Of a stretch of 64,000 bases of DNA, positions 7,000 to 16,610 are shown piece after piece. Each line of letters opens with the position of its first letter. Position 1 is the stretch's first letter. The translations under genes were made by a program, and so were the position numbers. The stretch comes from Sphingobacterium faecium (GTDB lineage: Bacteria > Bacteroidota > Bacteroidia > Sphingobacteriales > Sphingobacteriaceae), in assembly GCF_003054045.1 (NCBI RefSeq), contig NZ_QBKH01000011.1, positions 43,575 to 107,574 on the forward strand, in the 5' to 3' direction. A model generated the notes under the pieces. That model was not told the origin of the DNA, did no database searches, and saw only the letters and a program-made list of their open reading frames with translations.

Positions 7000-9900
7000 T
7001 TAATAGGTTAAAGAGACACCAATTGTCATTTGCATCGGCGCCGGGTAAGTACTCAAAGTACTGGCATTTCCAGAGATGTAATCCGGATCATAGCCCCATC
7101 TATTCGCTTTCCACAGTAAGCCTAAATTCTCAACCTGACAAAGTAATCGAAGAAGTGTCTTTCTCCCCCCTATGTCAGGCTGAAGCTTGTATGAAACATA
7201 TACATCTTGCAGGCGAAAATGAGCAGCATTGCCCACATTGACCGTGCTGTACTGATAGATATTATCTCGATTTTGGTTTCCGGGATAAGTAAAACTGGGA
7301 ACATCTGTTTTCAAGTCGTCACCTACCACTTGCCAACGATCTGCAAATTCAGCATGTCCAGTAAGTTTACTAGAACTTGTCAGCTCTGCATAAGATAAAC
7401 TCGGCTTACGAAATACATATCCCAATTTATAAAGTATGCTCGCTCCTACTTCAATATTTTTTAGCTGGACCCGATTCACCCAACTACCGAAATACTTGGC
7501 GCGAGTCATTCCTCCGTAAATCAGGTTCTCCGCCTGTAGATTATTGAGTAGCTCATTATAATCGCCACTTATATTTCCTGCGACATCCCTGATACGTGGG
7601 CCACCATTAGCTGGGTCAAGCCCCGCCCATTCGAAACTGTATAGACTATGCACAGGATATCCTACACGGGGGATGTTGTCATTCGCCGTGTAATACATGA
7701 CAGAAGTGCGACCTATGTCATATGCTTTTACTTGATCATAAGTGTAGCTGAAGTAAAAATCAGATCGCACACTCAAAGACTTCCTATTAACAAGATGTGC
7801 GGTTAATTTTACATCCAACCCCTCACCAGAAATGGTACTATAGTTACCCCTCATATTGGATACACCACTGCTGGGAGCAAATGGTTTATCACCAATCATA
7901 TCTTTACCATTTTTCAGATAATATTCCAGACTTCCTTCCAGCCATTTGTTTGCTAAACGAAAATCTATAGCAAAATTAGCCTGACCGATACGCTCCCATC
8001 GGAGATCAGGATTTCCCAGATTGACCATTGTTGCATAAGGAAGTCCTGTAAAACCCGCATTACTTCGATATTGTAAAGTGGTAACACCAGTTAAATTAGA
8101 TGCAAGATTACCACTATAGCCATAAGTTGCTCTCAAATCAAACTGGTCAAATATTCCATTTTGGAAAAAAGATTCTTTCGATACTCGCCATTTTGAACCT
8201 ACAGACCAAAGTGGAACCATCTTTTGGTTTGCATTGACTCCAAAATAATTTGAACCGTCTACCCGACCACTGAGTGAAAAAATATAGCGTTCTCGAAAAG
8301 CAAAAGATCCATTAAAAAAGGAAGATACAAAGCGAGAAATTCCCTTTCCCTGACCACTATAATTTGGAATCGCTGCAGTAGTGCCATAAGGATTAAGAGT
8401 AAAATACGATCGGTAATCTACAGGTTGAGCAGTTAATATTTCGGCATCGTAGCCATACAGCCTAAAATAGTCCGAAGCACGGTTTGTCTGTGAGATCTCT
8501 GTTCCTAATAACGCATCAAGACGCCATTCATTACCAACTAAATTATAATTTAACTGCCCTCTGAGATTAGCTGAGCGTACCTGTGCTTTTGAAAAATTTG
8601 CAATACCTCCAATCGGAATATTAAAACCCACCACCTTTCCATCCAGTATTTGTGCATACTGATTGGTCATATTGCGGGCTAGGAAAGATTCTTGCGGAGC
8701 CACAATATTATTATTAGAAAAGCTCTGTTGCATCTGACTGCTGATATCGGCAGTAAGTCCTTTCAGCAATTTCAGATTGAGCGATGTATAAGCACGAATA
8801 TCATGTGCTGTAGTCTCATTTTTTGTACGACCCAATTCTTGTATGGGCCAATAATTCCAGTCCAAAAAACTCTTTTGGGGAGCCAACTCATCAATCCAGG
8901 TGCTACTAAACAAAGGATAGTAAGGCACTTCATTTCCTTCAGTGTCCCGAAAGCGGGAATATGGATAAAAGCTACTGCCACTTAAAACTTCTGAAACCGT
9001 ATTATCTAATTCATTTTTTGATTTGATATAATTCAATCCCAACGTCCATTTAATACGATCGGAAATTGAAAAGGTATTTGACATATTGATTGTCAACCGA
9101 TTTCCGTGGTTGTGATTTAAAGTTTGTAGATCCTTGTTATAACCTATCGACGTGAAATATTGCCCTTTATCATAACCTCCGCTGATATTAAGGTCATAGT
9201 TTTGGAGGAGTTTGTTTCTATAGAAGGTAGATGATATTTCTTTTCTCACATCGTAACCAGTTAATGTTTCTTTTAGACGTTCAGCTTCAGCCATTTGTCC
9301 CTGATAAAGTAGTTGCACATAGGGAGATATTACCGGATAGTTCTGTGTATCATCGAAAGCAGAATTATACCGTCCACTATCAAAAAGTAATTTTTCTGCA
9401 GAGAGGTACGTCTTTGCATACATATAATTGGGAGCATATTTTAAATTAGGAACTGATGAAATAGATATGCGAGTATTAAAAGAAATTACAGGAGGTTGAC
9501 CAATAACACCCTTTTTAGTTGATATTACAATAACACCATTTCCTGCTCTAGCCCCCCATATACTTGCAGCCGCCGCATCTTTGAGTACATCGACAGAAAG
9601 GATATCTTCAGGATTGAGCATATTAATATCTCCACTATAAGCAAATCCATCAACAACAATCAAAGGTTGGTCATTTGCAAATATTGTGCTCTGCCCCCTT
9701 ATAGAAATATCTTTTTCATTGTTAAAGCGAAGTCCACTAACAAGTCCTTTCAATCTAGATAAAACAGTAGATGCGGGACGCGTATTGTAATAATTCATAT
9801 CTGCTTGAGCAAAACTCCCTGTTGCACGTTCTTTCGGTATCTTCTGATATCCGGTAGATACCACGTTTACTTCTTCGAGTTTATTATCTTCAGGTATCAA

Positions 9901-10302
9901 TTTAACAGTCATTGATACTCCTGCGGTATAATTGAGTTCTTGGCTTTTAAAACCGATGGAAGAGAATCTGATCTTTCCACTTTTATTACTGATCGTCAAT
10001 TGAAACCTTCCATCTTGGGAAGTTTTGATCTGTAAGTTGTCGGCATCGATGCGAACAGATACTCCTTGCAGTGATGTGCCATCGATGGAGGACACAACTA
10101 CACCAGTTAGCTCATATTTTACCTGCCCATTCACCCCGCTGTCCTTGCGGGGTGTCTGAGCGTAAGTACTCAGCATAAAAGCGTTAGACATCAAAGTGAA
10201 AAATAACATCTTGCCAATCAGCAAGATGCTATCCCCCTTGGATTTAAATAGCTTTTTGAGGTATCCCCAAAGCTTTATTTTATATCTATCATCTGTATTC
10301 AT
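7000..10302 (-). CDS. SusC/RagA family TonB-linked outer-membrane transporter
   Basis: 1100 residues. After a signal segment (about 25-48, ending STYAQ), a carboxypeptidase-regulatory-like domain (YELTGVVVSSIDGTSLQGVS) and then the plug follow: EVNVVSTGYQKIPKERATGS, SIRGQSTIFANDQPLIVVDG and AAAASIWGARAGNGVIVISTKKG are hallmark SusC blocks. The rest is a long beta-barrel ending in TIGVSLTY. There is no STN domain, so it lacks the N-terminal part that contacts an anti-sigma factor, and no ECF sigma or FecR gene is adjacent. TonB-dependent import of an unknown polymer with the downstream SusD. Confidence 0.95.
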   Translation of the reverse strand: MNTDDRYKIKLWGYLKKLFKSKGDSILLIGKMLFFTLMSNAFMLSTYAQTPRKDSGVNGQVKYELTGVVVSSIDGTSLQGVSVRIDADNLQIKTSQDGRFQLTISNKSGKIRFSSIGFKSQELNYTAGVSMTVKLIPEDNKLEEVNVVSTGYQKIPKERATGSFAQADMNYYNTRPASTVLSRLKGLVSGLRFNNEKDISIRGQSTIFANDQPLIVVDGFAYSGDINMLNPEDILSVDVLKDAAAASIWGARAGNGVIVISTKKGVIGQPPVISFNTRISISSVPNLKYAPNYMYAKTYLSAEKLLFDSGRYNSAFDDTQNYPVISPYVQLLYQGQMAEAERLKETLTGYDVRKEISSTFYRNKLLQNYDLNISGGYDKGQYFTSIGYNKDLQTLNHNHGNRLTINMSNTFSISDRIKWTLGLNYIKSKNELDNTVSEVLSGSSFYPYSRFRDTEGNEVPYYPLFSSTWIDELAPQKSFLDWNYWPIQELGRTKNETTAHDIRAYTSLNLKLLKGLTADISSQMQQSFSNNNIVAPQESFLARNMTNQYAQILDGKVVGFNIPIGGIANFSKAQVRSANLRGQLNYNLVGNEWRLDALLGTEISQTNRASDYFRLYGYDAEILTAQPVDYRSYFTLNPYGTTAAIPNYSGQGKGISRFVSSFFNGSFAFRERYIFSLSGRVDGSNYFGVNANQKMVPLWSVGSKWRVSKESFFQNGIFDQFDLRATYGYSGNLASNLTGVTTLQYRSNAGFTGLPYATMVNLGNPDLRWERIGQANFAIDFRLANKWLEGSLEYYLKNGKDMIGDKPFAPSSGVSNMRGNYSTISGEGLDVKLTAHLVNRKSLSVRSDFYFSYTYDQVKAYDIGRTSVMYYTANDNIPRVGYPVHSLYSFEWAGLDPANGGPRIRDVAGNISGDYNELLNNLQAENLIYGGMTRAKYFGSWVNRVQLKNIEVGASILYKLGYVFRKPSLSYAELTSSSKLTGHAEFADRWQVVGDDLKTDVPSFTYPGNQNRDNIYQYSTVNVGNAAHFRLQDVYVSYKLQPDIGGRKTLLRLLCQVENLGLLWKANRWGYDPDYISGNASTLSTYPAPMQMTIGVSLTY

Positions 10303-10344
10303 TGTTGTTAATTTTTTGGGTATAGTTCCACCATCCCCATTTCA

Positions 10345-10387
10345 TGCCGAGGGTTTACTTGTATCATGTCAGTTGTATCCCTCGGCA
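10345..10387 (-). promoter_or_regulatory. Stem-loop in the SusC leader region
   Basis: TGCCGAGGG (10345-10353) pairs with CCCTCGGCA (10379-10387) around a 25-nt loop, between the gene ending at 10441 and the SusC start at 10302. There is no T-tract on the minus strand, so a leader-RNA element or mRNA processing site is as likely as a terminator. Confidence 0.4.
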
Positions 10388-10440
10388 GAATTGAGATTCA
10401 CGGGTAGAAAATTTATTTTTAATACTTCAGCTAGGATCTT

Positions 10441-11124
10441 TTAATAGACGAGCTTTCCTATATGGTCTCTTCTGGTTCTCATAATCACGGTGGTCTGATC
10501 TTCCCAGATCAGTTCTACCGACTCGCCATTTTCAGTAGAGATCGGTCTGCTATCTGTGACAATGGAAAGCTGCTCCACTTTGACATCCAACTGAAAATGA
10601 TCATTGAGATCGTTACAGATCCGTTGCTGATACTCTTCAATGGCTGTATCGGTAGGTACGGTGAGTTCATAATGGTAGATCAGCTTTTCTCCGTACTCAC
10701 AAGATCGGCAAGGGATATACCTGGCTCGGTCTTGTCCAAACACGATAATCTGTTCTTTTGGAAAGTTGGATGGCAGCCCCAAGGCAAATAGGTACCCTTC
10801 ATAGATCGATACGCAGACCATCGTGATCCGAAGTACATCTTTGCGCGCATCACGCACTATACTGATATAGGGATCGGTCTTTTCCACTGCGGGAACCAGT
10901 ATCGAATAGTATCGGTCCTCTGGTCTTTGCACTACAATAGATAGAGGCACATGAGGTACGCGACCTCTGGACCTGACGGGCGTAGGCTTTTTAGATTTCT
11001 GTTTTGGTATTGGTGTTGTCATAATGGGTTCTTTGGTTATTGGAACACGATTTTCGATAAAAAACGAAGACAGTTCTCTCCCTGGGGACAGCGCATAGCT
11101 CTCCCTAACACAAGTTTTTTGCAT
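10441..11124 (-). CDS. Hypothetical protein
   Basis: 227 residues from the ATG at 11124; a downstream ATG at 11022 (MTTPIPKQKSKKPTP) is an equally plausible start and would remove an unusual N-terminal 34 residues. The basic, proline-rich segment after it (QKSKKPTPVRSRGR) precedes a beta-rich region with YGEKLIYHYELTVPTDTAIEE and IWEDQTTVIMRTRRDHIGK. A CxxC pair (PCRSCEYGE) lies near residue 140. No signal peptide or transmembrane helix. I do not recognise the family. It is co-directional with the SusC operon but separated by a stem-loop. Confidence 0.55.
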   Translation of the reverse strand: MQKTCVRESYALSPGRELSSFFIENRVPITKEPIMTTPIPKQKSKKPTPVRSRGRVPHVPLSIVVQRPEDRYYSILVPAVEKTDPYISIVRDARKDVLRITMVCVSIYEGYLFALGLPSNFPKEQIIVFGQDRARYIPCRSCEYGEKLIYHYELTVPTDTAIEEYQQRICNDLNDHFQLDVKVEQLSIVTDSRPISTENGESVELIWEDQTTVIMRTRRDHIGKLVY

Positions 11125-11704
11125 TGTTTAATGGTTTACATTGAAGTTGAATCAGGAGCTAAAATTCAGGCAATAAGCAACCTTTTCAACCGACAATGGT
11201 TAAAAAATAAACTGGAAAAAATGCAATTAAAAGGTCTTCATCAATGGTTATAATATGCTGTACATGATTGCATTTTGAATGGATAGTCAGCATAGTGACT
11301 TTGCGCAGCAGATCAACCTGCCGGCTTGATGATGTTTTTGGTGGTTTGTTTTCTTTGGTACATACTCACAAATTGATGGTTATAATTTGAGAGTCGCGAA
11401 ATGAAAAGGAACTATAACTTTGGGCCCTATCCATCGCACTACAAGGCTCTGACCCCTCACGAAACGATACACGATAGAAGCCCAAGAGCTATAGCATGCA
11501 CCAAAGGTACATAAAATATCTACTTGGGCATTAAATCTACCGTCTCGTCATGATTAATTGTCAGAGTATGTAGTCGAGACTCTTTTAATTCAATGCCATA
11601 AATAATTATAAAATCATTTACAATTCAAATATAATCAGATTATTAATGCAATCCAAATTTTATCTAATACATTTTATAATCAATTAAGCCCCGAAATTGC
11701 TATT
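11125..11704. other. Intergenic stretch without recognisable gene
   Basis: No convincing frame was found. The 11-mer ATGGTTATAAT occurs twice, near 11244 and 11376, about 130 bp apart. The last 100 bases are very AT-rich and probably hold the promoter of the plus-strand gene at 11705. Confidence 0.5.
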
Positions 11705-12247
11705 GTGAAAAAACCAGTTTTAATTAGCTCAATAGCACTGTACATCATTAATAAAATCAAAGTAATTAGAATCTCCCTTGATCTAACTACTAGAGATATT
11801 CAAAAAATATTAGAACTCAGTGATGATGGAAATATTTTAGGAGCGATAGAAAGTAACTTGAATCCTGCCAAATATCACGACGAGCATTTAAACAAACTTG
11901 CTAAAGCATTTACAATTAAGTCCAAAGAAAAAAGCTTAAACACGTCTTACGATATTAATGATTTCTATCCTCCAATAGATTTTGAGGAAAAAATGGTTGA
12001 GAAAATCGTTATTAAAATTAAACCAACAGAACTTAAACAGACTGATGTTCTTTATATATTATTAGCTGAGGAAAAAGACTCCTTTTTTGATGAATGGCAT
12101 TCTGCGAAAGAAATTGCTCATCATTGTGGTTCAAAAGCTGAAAAGAATTGGGAAGCAAAAGATTTTACAGCAATCATTGAAGCTACGGTTAAAAAAGGAA
12201 CTTTATTAAGGAAGAGTGACGACGAAGCTCTTTTCAAAAGACCATAA
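11705..12247 (+). CDS. Hypothetical HTH-like protein
   Basis: 180 residues. The N-terminal 70 residues (INKIKVIRISLDLTTRDIQKI and KYHDEHLNKLAKAF) have the spacing of an XRE-type helix-turn-helix. The C-terminal half (DFEEKMVEKIVIKIKPTELKQ, DEWHSAKEIAHHC) looks like a small partner domain with a winged-helix flavour. It starts with GTG at 11705. A second gene with a similar N-terminal layout follows 30 bp downstream, so they are probably an operon. The family is not recognised by name. Confidence 0.5.
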   Translation: MKKPVLISSIALYIINKIKVIRISLDLTTRDIQKILELSDDGNILGAIESNLNPAKYHDEHLNKLAKAFTIKSKEKSLNTSYDINDFYPPIDFEEKMVEKIVIKIKPTELKQTDVLYILLAEEKDSFFDEWHSAKEIAHHCGSKAEKNWEAKDFTAIIEATVKKGTLLRKSDDEALFKRP

Positions 12248-12277
12248 AAAATCATTATCTTTGTTTATCGATTAATT

Positions 12278-13495
12278 ATGGCCGCAAAGAGAAAAAAAAT
12301 CGTTTATACTACCTTTCCTGCATTTTCATTTGATAAGGTAATGTTTTTTCATAAAATCAGAACTGAGAAGGGATATTCTGCTTTTGAATGTTCATTTATG
12401 ATTGGTAAGAATAATTTCTTAATCCGTGATGCCGAAAATCCGTTAAAAAAAACTTTAATAGATGCAGAAGATAGTCTAGTTCTGGCAAAGTTATTTAGAC
12501 TAGAACGTTATAATCCTCCCTGCAATCCAATAGATTATTACAAGTTAGATGTCACTTTCAGTATAGTTGAACGGAAGAAAATGCAGTGGGAAATTGTCAT
12601 TGCAAACGATGAAATTAAACCACTTAGAGCTCTGAAAATTATTGAGGAAGATAAAGAAATTGAATTACCGACCTCGTCGTTCCTCAGCACATATGATGCT
12701 GTTCAGGAGTATTTCAAGAAATTAGTAGCTGAAGGTTATTTCAATTCTGCAAGGACTGCATTGGATATATTAAATAAGTATAGAGAGTCTGTAGAGTTTG
12801 GTCCGGATTTTCATCCACGATATCTGATCAAAAATATCCGTTACTATCTTAATAAAAAATCTGGTGAGCCAATCTTATTCGATCGAAGGACGAATCAGTT
12901 CTCAAGACGATTGTATTTTAAACCCTTTAATTTCGAAATCTTATCGTCAAATGGTTTGATTTCGAAAACATTCTTAAGTGCAGGTATCAATACATTTCAA
13001 GAAGCGAGTAACTGGGTTAGCAATCTGCCATATCGTCGCAATCACGATAAGGAAAATGAATTAGCACTATTTAAAGATCTGTGTGGCACTTGCAGTACAA
13101 AGCACGCGCTATTGAAAAGATTAGCTGATGAAAATGGAAAACATGGGCTAAAACTCATACTGGGATTATTCAAAATGGGTGGTAATAACACACCTGCTAT
13201 TAAAGAGTTACTGCAAGAGCACGATTTACCGTACATTCCGGAAGCTCATAACTATTTACGTGTATCTAACTACATCATGGATTTTACAGGAATCGGGATA
13301 AACGAAACTAAATTTGAGCTGGATATACTTAAAGAAATCGAAATACAAGCAGATCAAATAACCGATTTCAAAGTACAGTATCATCGCGAATACCTCGCTC
13401 AATGGATTGAAGATTACAAAATCCCCTACTCTCTTGACGAACTATGGTCTATCAGAGAGGAATGTATAGGGCTGATAGGGAATGTAAAACAATAA
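12278..13495 (+). CDS. Protein with N-terminal HTH-like segment and C-terminal transglutaminase-like domain
   Basis: 405 residues. The N-terminus (FHKIRTEKGYSAFECSFMIG) resembles an HTH helix pair. From about residue 265, FKDLCGTCSTKHALLKRLAD is a good match to the catalytic Cys block of transglutaminase/papain-fold domains, followed by EAHNYLRV (candidate His) and YIMDFTGIG (candidate Asp), giving a plausible Cys-His-Asp triad. No signal peptide, so it is cytoplasmic. It is paired with the HTH-like gene upstream. Role unknown; peptidase, amidase or toxin/regulator activities are all possible. Confidence 0.55.
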   Translation: MAAKRKKIVYTTFPAFSFDKVMFFHKIRTEKGYSAFECSFMIGKNNFLIRDAENPLKKTLIDAEDSLVLAKLFRLERYNPPCNPIDYYKLDVTFSIVERKKMQWEIVIANDEIKPLRALKIIEEDKEIELPTSSFLSTYDAVQEYFKKLVAEGYFNSARTALDILNKYRESVEFGPDFHPRYLIKNIRYYLNKKSGEPILFDRRTNQFSRRLYFKPFNFEILSSNGLISKTFLSAGINTFQEASNWVSNLPYRRNHDKENELALFKDLCGTCSTKHALLKRLADENGKHGLKLILGLFKMGGNNTPAIKELLQEHDLPYIPEAHNYLRVSNYIMDFTGIGINETKFELDILKEIEIQADQITDFKVQYHREYLAQWIEDYKIPYSLDELWSIREECIGLIGNVKQ

Positions 13496-13565
13496 TTATA
13501 AGGAAAGTTTCAATTACAAGTTTTAGAAAAAAAATACTGGAAAATACGTTTAAAATTAAAAATTC

Positions 13566-13913
13566 ATGATAAAACAATTGGCAATACTAATAACTTTTCT
13601 TGTACTATCATTTGATGGGGTAGCACAGTCAAACAATACTTCAAACTTCGCATCGGATATCACAAGAACAATTAAACTCCCGACCCGAAAAGAAGTTGGC
13701 AAAAAGAAACTTTTGGGAAAGTATCGGTTTACTGTAGATGTCGACGGGAGATTAAAAGATATTACAGTTAAAGACAGTATGGGCTACGGTATTGATGAAG
13801 ACATCATAAAAAAACTTTATGAAGCAAAAAATTGGAAAGTTGCGGAAATTAATGGTGAAAAAAGGGCCATCTCATATACATTACCAATTCTTCTAACATT
13901 ACCTAAAAAATGA
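13566..13913 (+). CDS. Exported TonB C-terminal-like domain protein
   Basis: 115 residues with a signal peptide (LAILITFLVLSFDGVAQ) and a single domain with the TonB-C (PF03544) pattern: YRFTVDVDGRLKDITVKDS, DEDIIKKLYEAKNWKVAEINGE and a final YTLPILLTLP strand. No N-terminal transmembrane anchor or Pro-rich linker, so it is a free periplasmic domain rather than a full TonB. Such stand-alone domains are common in Bacteroidota. It ends before the AT-rich region bordering the IS4-type element. Confidence 0.65.
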   Translation: MIKQLAILITFLVLSFDGVAQSNNTSNFASDITRTIKLPTRKEVGKKKLLGKYRFTVDVDGRLKDITVKDSMGYGIDEDIIKKLYEAKNWKVAEINGEKRAISYTLPILLTLPKK

Positions 13914-14178
13914 GATTTGAAACAAATATAATAATTTTCTATTCACAACTATTGCCAAAAACTAAAAACCTGAATAGTTACGTCTTTTATTAGTAATGTG
14001 AGCCTTTTAATAATAGCAAATCTAAAGGACGCTAATGAGTTGAAAAAAAACTAAAATTTTAAAAACCTATCTGTGAGATTTTTTTGTGCTCATTTGGGAA
14101 ATTTATGATATGGGCTTTTATTTTTTTTTTCATTATATCAATCATAACAGCTATTTCGTTAATTATTTTATTTATGAT

Positions 14179-14200
14179 ATCAGTAGCGTCCTAAATAAAT
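14179..14200 (+). repeat. Left terminal inverted repeat of IS4-type element
   Basis: Matches the reverse complement of 15519-15540 with three mismatches. Confidence 0.75.
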
Positions 14201-14267
14201 AAAAAAAGGCGGTGAATTTGTATAGCATAGATTGCTATATTTATTTCTCTAAAAATCATGCACCGCC

Positions 14268-15437
14268 ATGGTAAATATAAACGTATTTTCTCAAATTCTA
14301 GGTCTAGTTGACCGTGACATTTTCAACAGATTGGTTCAGAAATACCAGTCCGACACACATCACAAGGGTATAAACAGCTGGACCCACTTTGTTAGCATGC
14401 TATTTTGCCAGTTATCCTCGGCCGATTCTGTTCGGGATATTTCCAATGGGCTTCGCAGTACTACGGGCAATATGAGTTATATGGGTCTTTCCAGGACGCC
14501 AAGCAAATCTAACCTATCCTATATGAACTCGCATCGTGACCATAGTCTTTTCAGGGATCTTTATTATGGTCTTTTAGATCTGCTCTGGAACAGGGATCCT
14601 CACAGGCGAGCTGAGCTGCGGAGATTGAAGAGTAAGATTCTGTTGATGGACGCCACGATCATTCCTTTATGCCTGAGTGCATTTGATTGGGCGAAGTTCC
14701 GAAGTGCAAAAGGAGCGGTTAAACTTCATACGATATTGGATTATGATGGCTGTATGCCTACTTTCGTGCATATTACAGATGGTAAACAACATGAATCCAA
14801 AGTAGCCAAAACCTTCTCTTTTCCTCAAGGATGTGTTCTTGTGGTAGATCGGGGATATGTAGATTACGCCTGGATGAACATTTTGGACAGCACCGGCTGT
14901 TTCTTTGTTACCAGAAGCAAATCCAACATGAAGTACACTGTGATCAAAACAATTAAGAGTGAGGCTCTAATGGAAGGTGGAATAATTGAAGATCAGACCA
15001 TTGAGCTAGTTGGATTACCAATTGTAGGGTATGGAGGAAAGAAGATACGCCAGGTTCGTGTTTTGGACAGCACTAAAAACGTAGTGTATGAGTTCTTAAC
15101 AAACAATTTTAGTTGGAAACCCAAGACAGTAGCATCTCTTTACAAGGAACGGTGGGAGATTGAAACATTCTTCAAAAATCTAAAACAAAGACTAAAGGTC
15201 ACCAGTTTTGTAGGCACATCCCAAAATGCGGTGTTTAAACAAATATGGACCGCATTGATCGGAATATTACTCTTCAAGTATATCCAAAAGAAGGCTAAAT
15301 ACGATTGGAATCTATCGAATCTGGTCAACTTTATACGATTAAATATTTTTGTAAAAATAGACCTATGGAAATGGGCCAATGATTCGTTCATTTCAGCAAG
15401 ATCTCCTAATAAAAAGGGACAGTTTGTCCTCTTTTAA
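14268..15437 (+). CDS. IS4-family DDE transposase
   Basis: 389 residues, complete. DDE residues are visible in LLMDATIIPLC, VLVVDRGYVDYAW and the IS4 signature YKERWEIETFFKNLKQRLK, which carries the Y-R-E-K motif. The N-terminal region (FNRLVQKYQSDTHHKGINSW, LRSTTGNMSYMGLSRTPSKS) matches the DUF4372-type start common in Bacteroidota IS4 elements. The start ATG lies inside CCATGG shortly after the left inverted repeat. Apparently functional. Confidence 0.95.
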   Translation: MVNINVFSQILGLVDRDIFNRLVQKYQSDTHHKGINSWTHFVSMLFCQLSSADSVRDISNGLRSTTGNMSYMGLSRTPSKSNLSYMNSHRDHSLFRDLYYGLLDLLWNRDPHRRAELRRLKSKILLMDATIIPLCLSAFDWAKFRSAKGAVKLHTILDYDGCMPTFVHITDGKQHESKVAKTFSFPQGCVLVVDRGYVDYAWMNILDSTGCFFVTRSKSNMKYTVIKTIKSEALMEGGIIEDQTIELVGLPIVGYGGKKIRQVRVLDSTKNVVYEFLTNNFSWKPKTVASLYKERWEIETFFKNLKQRLKVTSFVGTSQNAVFKQIWTALIGILLFKYIQKKAKYDWNLSNLVNFIRLNIFVKIDLWKWANDSFISARSPNKKGQFVLF

Positions 15438-15518
15438 TCGAAAAGGTAGGGTTACTTTTTTTAAAAACAGCTAAATCTAAATTATTTGAAGATAAGGATA
15501 GATTTTTTATACGCTAAA

Positions 15519-15540
15519 ATTTATTTAAGACAGTACTGAT
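15519..15540 (-). repeat. Right terminal inverted repeat of IS4-type element
   Basis: Partner of 14179-14200. It supplies the last codons and stop of the truncated CPCC frame. Confidence 0.75.
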
Positions 15541-15700
15541 TTGCCCCACCTTCATAAAATGGATCTTCATTTTGAATACCATCGACTTCCCATACGCAAA
15601 CAGGACAATCTTGAAAAGTATTAATTGGCTTATCAATAAAAGTAAAATAGCCACAACAAGGGCATTGGTATCTCCCAAATCTATTTTGCTTAATTTCCAT
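15521..15700 (-). pseudogene. CPCC cysteine-rich protein, 3' truncated by IS insertion
   Basis: The frame from an ATG at 15700 gives 59 residues: RYQCPCCGYFTF, FQDCPVCVWEVDG and DPFYEGGAN are the CPCC-family (PF14206) blocks with both Cys pairs. The family normally continues after GGAN, but here the sequence enters the IS4 right inverted repeat, adds a few foreign residues and stops. CPCC proteins occur in polymorphic toxin/immunity neighbourhoods. Another truncated family member lies at 54.7-54.8 kb. Confidence 0.8.
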
Positions 15701-15739
15701 ATTTTGAAACTTGATTTAAATAGTAATATTAGCAAAAAT

Positions 15740-15988
15740 TCAACTTATTTCATTGTCAAATTTTATAAAATTTTCTCCATACGAATACCCAACATCCAAA
15801 CTATCAATAATAAAATGCGACAAGAATCCTTTTTTTTGCAATCTATTTTTATATGTATATTGATTTACTACATCCAGAAGTGCATTAAGAGATTCCCTTT
15901 CCTGGTCGATTATGTCGGTCTTATTTAATGCACAGTTTATTACATCTATCAAATTTTGCTTCTTTTCTGAGAATACTGATATATCCAT
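15740..15988 (-). CDS. Small hypothetical protein upstream of CPCC gene
   Basis: 82 residues, largely helical and acidic (MDISVFSEKKQNLIDVINC, ERESLNALLDVVNQYTYKN). No signal peptide. It lies 39 bp upstream of the truncated CPCC gene on the same strand and was probably co-transcribed with it. Size and context suggest an immunity-type protein; no family recognised. Confidence 0.45.
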   Translation of the reverse strand: MDISVFSEKKQNLIDVINCALNKTDIIDQERESLNALLDVVNQYTYKNRLQKKGFLSHFIIDSLDVGYSYGENFIKFDNEIS

Positions 15989-16073
15989 TTATCTTAAATT
16001 AAAATTAGAAACTACACGACCTCGGACTTCGCTGGTATACTTTATTAAAGCTACCAAAATATTTACTAGAGAT

Positions 16074-16610
16074 TTAACTTTCATTCTCCCAACTTGTTCT
16101 CGTCAATGCAAACCAATCTGTGAGGTCGCATTCATAGTCAAAAGTTTCTTGCAAGTCAAAGCCTACTTTAATAAAACCTTCTTTGAATTCACATTTTTTG
16201 GGTCTGTTATTGCATAAATTTTATCACCATTAAGGCTTGTAAATCCATAATCCGGTATTGCGACTGATGCTTCGGTAGCAAAACCTTTGCCCCAATGTTT
16301 TCTTTTAAATCTATAACCAACCTCGTAGAAATTAACGTGATTATTTAAAGGTTCTCTGAAATATTTTAATCCATCCCATCCCATACATTCGTTAGTTACT
16401 TTTTCAACAACTGCCTAACGAGCAATCCCATTTTCAGCATATTGCTTTTTTAGCATTTCAATTACTTTCGTTATTTCGTCAATAGATTTAACAGGACTGT
16501 TTTCAATATATAAATGAACTTCTGGATCAGAATCCATTTCAAACAAATCACCTTGGTCTATATTCTAACTCTAATAAAATTAGTCGTTCCGCTTCTATAA
16601 ACATATCCAT
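16074..16610 (-). pseudogene. GNAT N-acetyltransferase (RimJ/RimL type), decayed
   Basis: Minus-strand fragments read in order as a GNAT enzyme: AERLILLELE, then after a frameshift DLFEMDSDPEVHLYIENSP and KVIEMLKKQYAENGIAR, then a TAG where family members have Trp, then AVVEKVTNECMGWDGLKYF and GYRFKRKHWGKGFATEA (the acetyl-CoA loop), then another frameshift and the tail VGFDLQETFDYECD. At least two frameshifts and one nonsense codon make it non-functional. Confidence 0.8.

Larger units (their letters stand above)
14179..15540 (+). mobile_element. IS4-family insertion sequence
   Basis: A single intact transposase is bracketed by imperfect terminal inverted repeats of about 22 bp (14179-14200 and 15519-15540, 19 of 22 matching; both read ATCAGTA inward). 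I could not see a target-site duplication. The right end lies inside a CPCC gene on the minus strand, which now ends in IS sequence. The missing part of that gene is not on the left side, so insertion was followed by deletion or rearrangement. Confidence 0.85.

Noticed and set aside
8692..9449. Open frames on the plus strand within the SusC region
   Set aside because: They lie entirely inside a well-conserved SusC gene and have no protein-like features.
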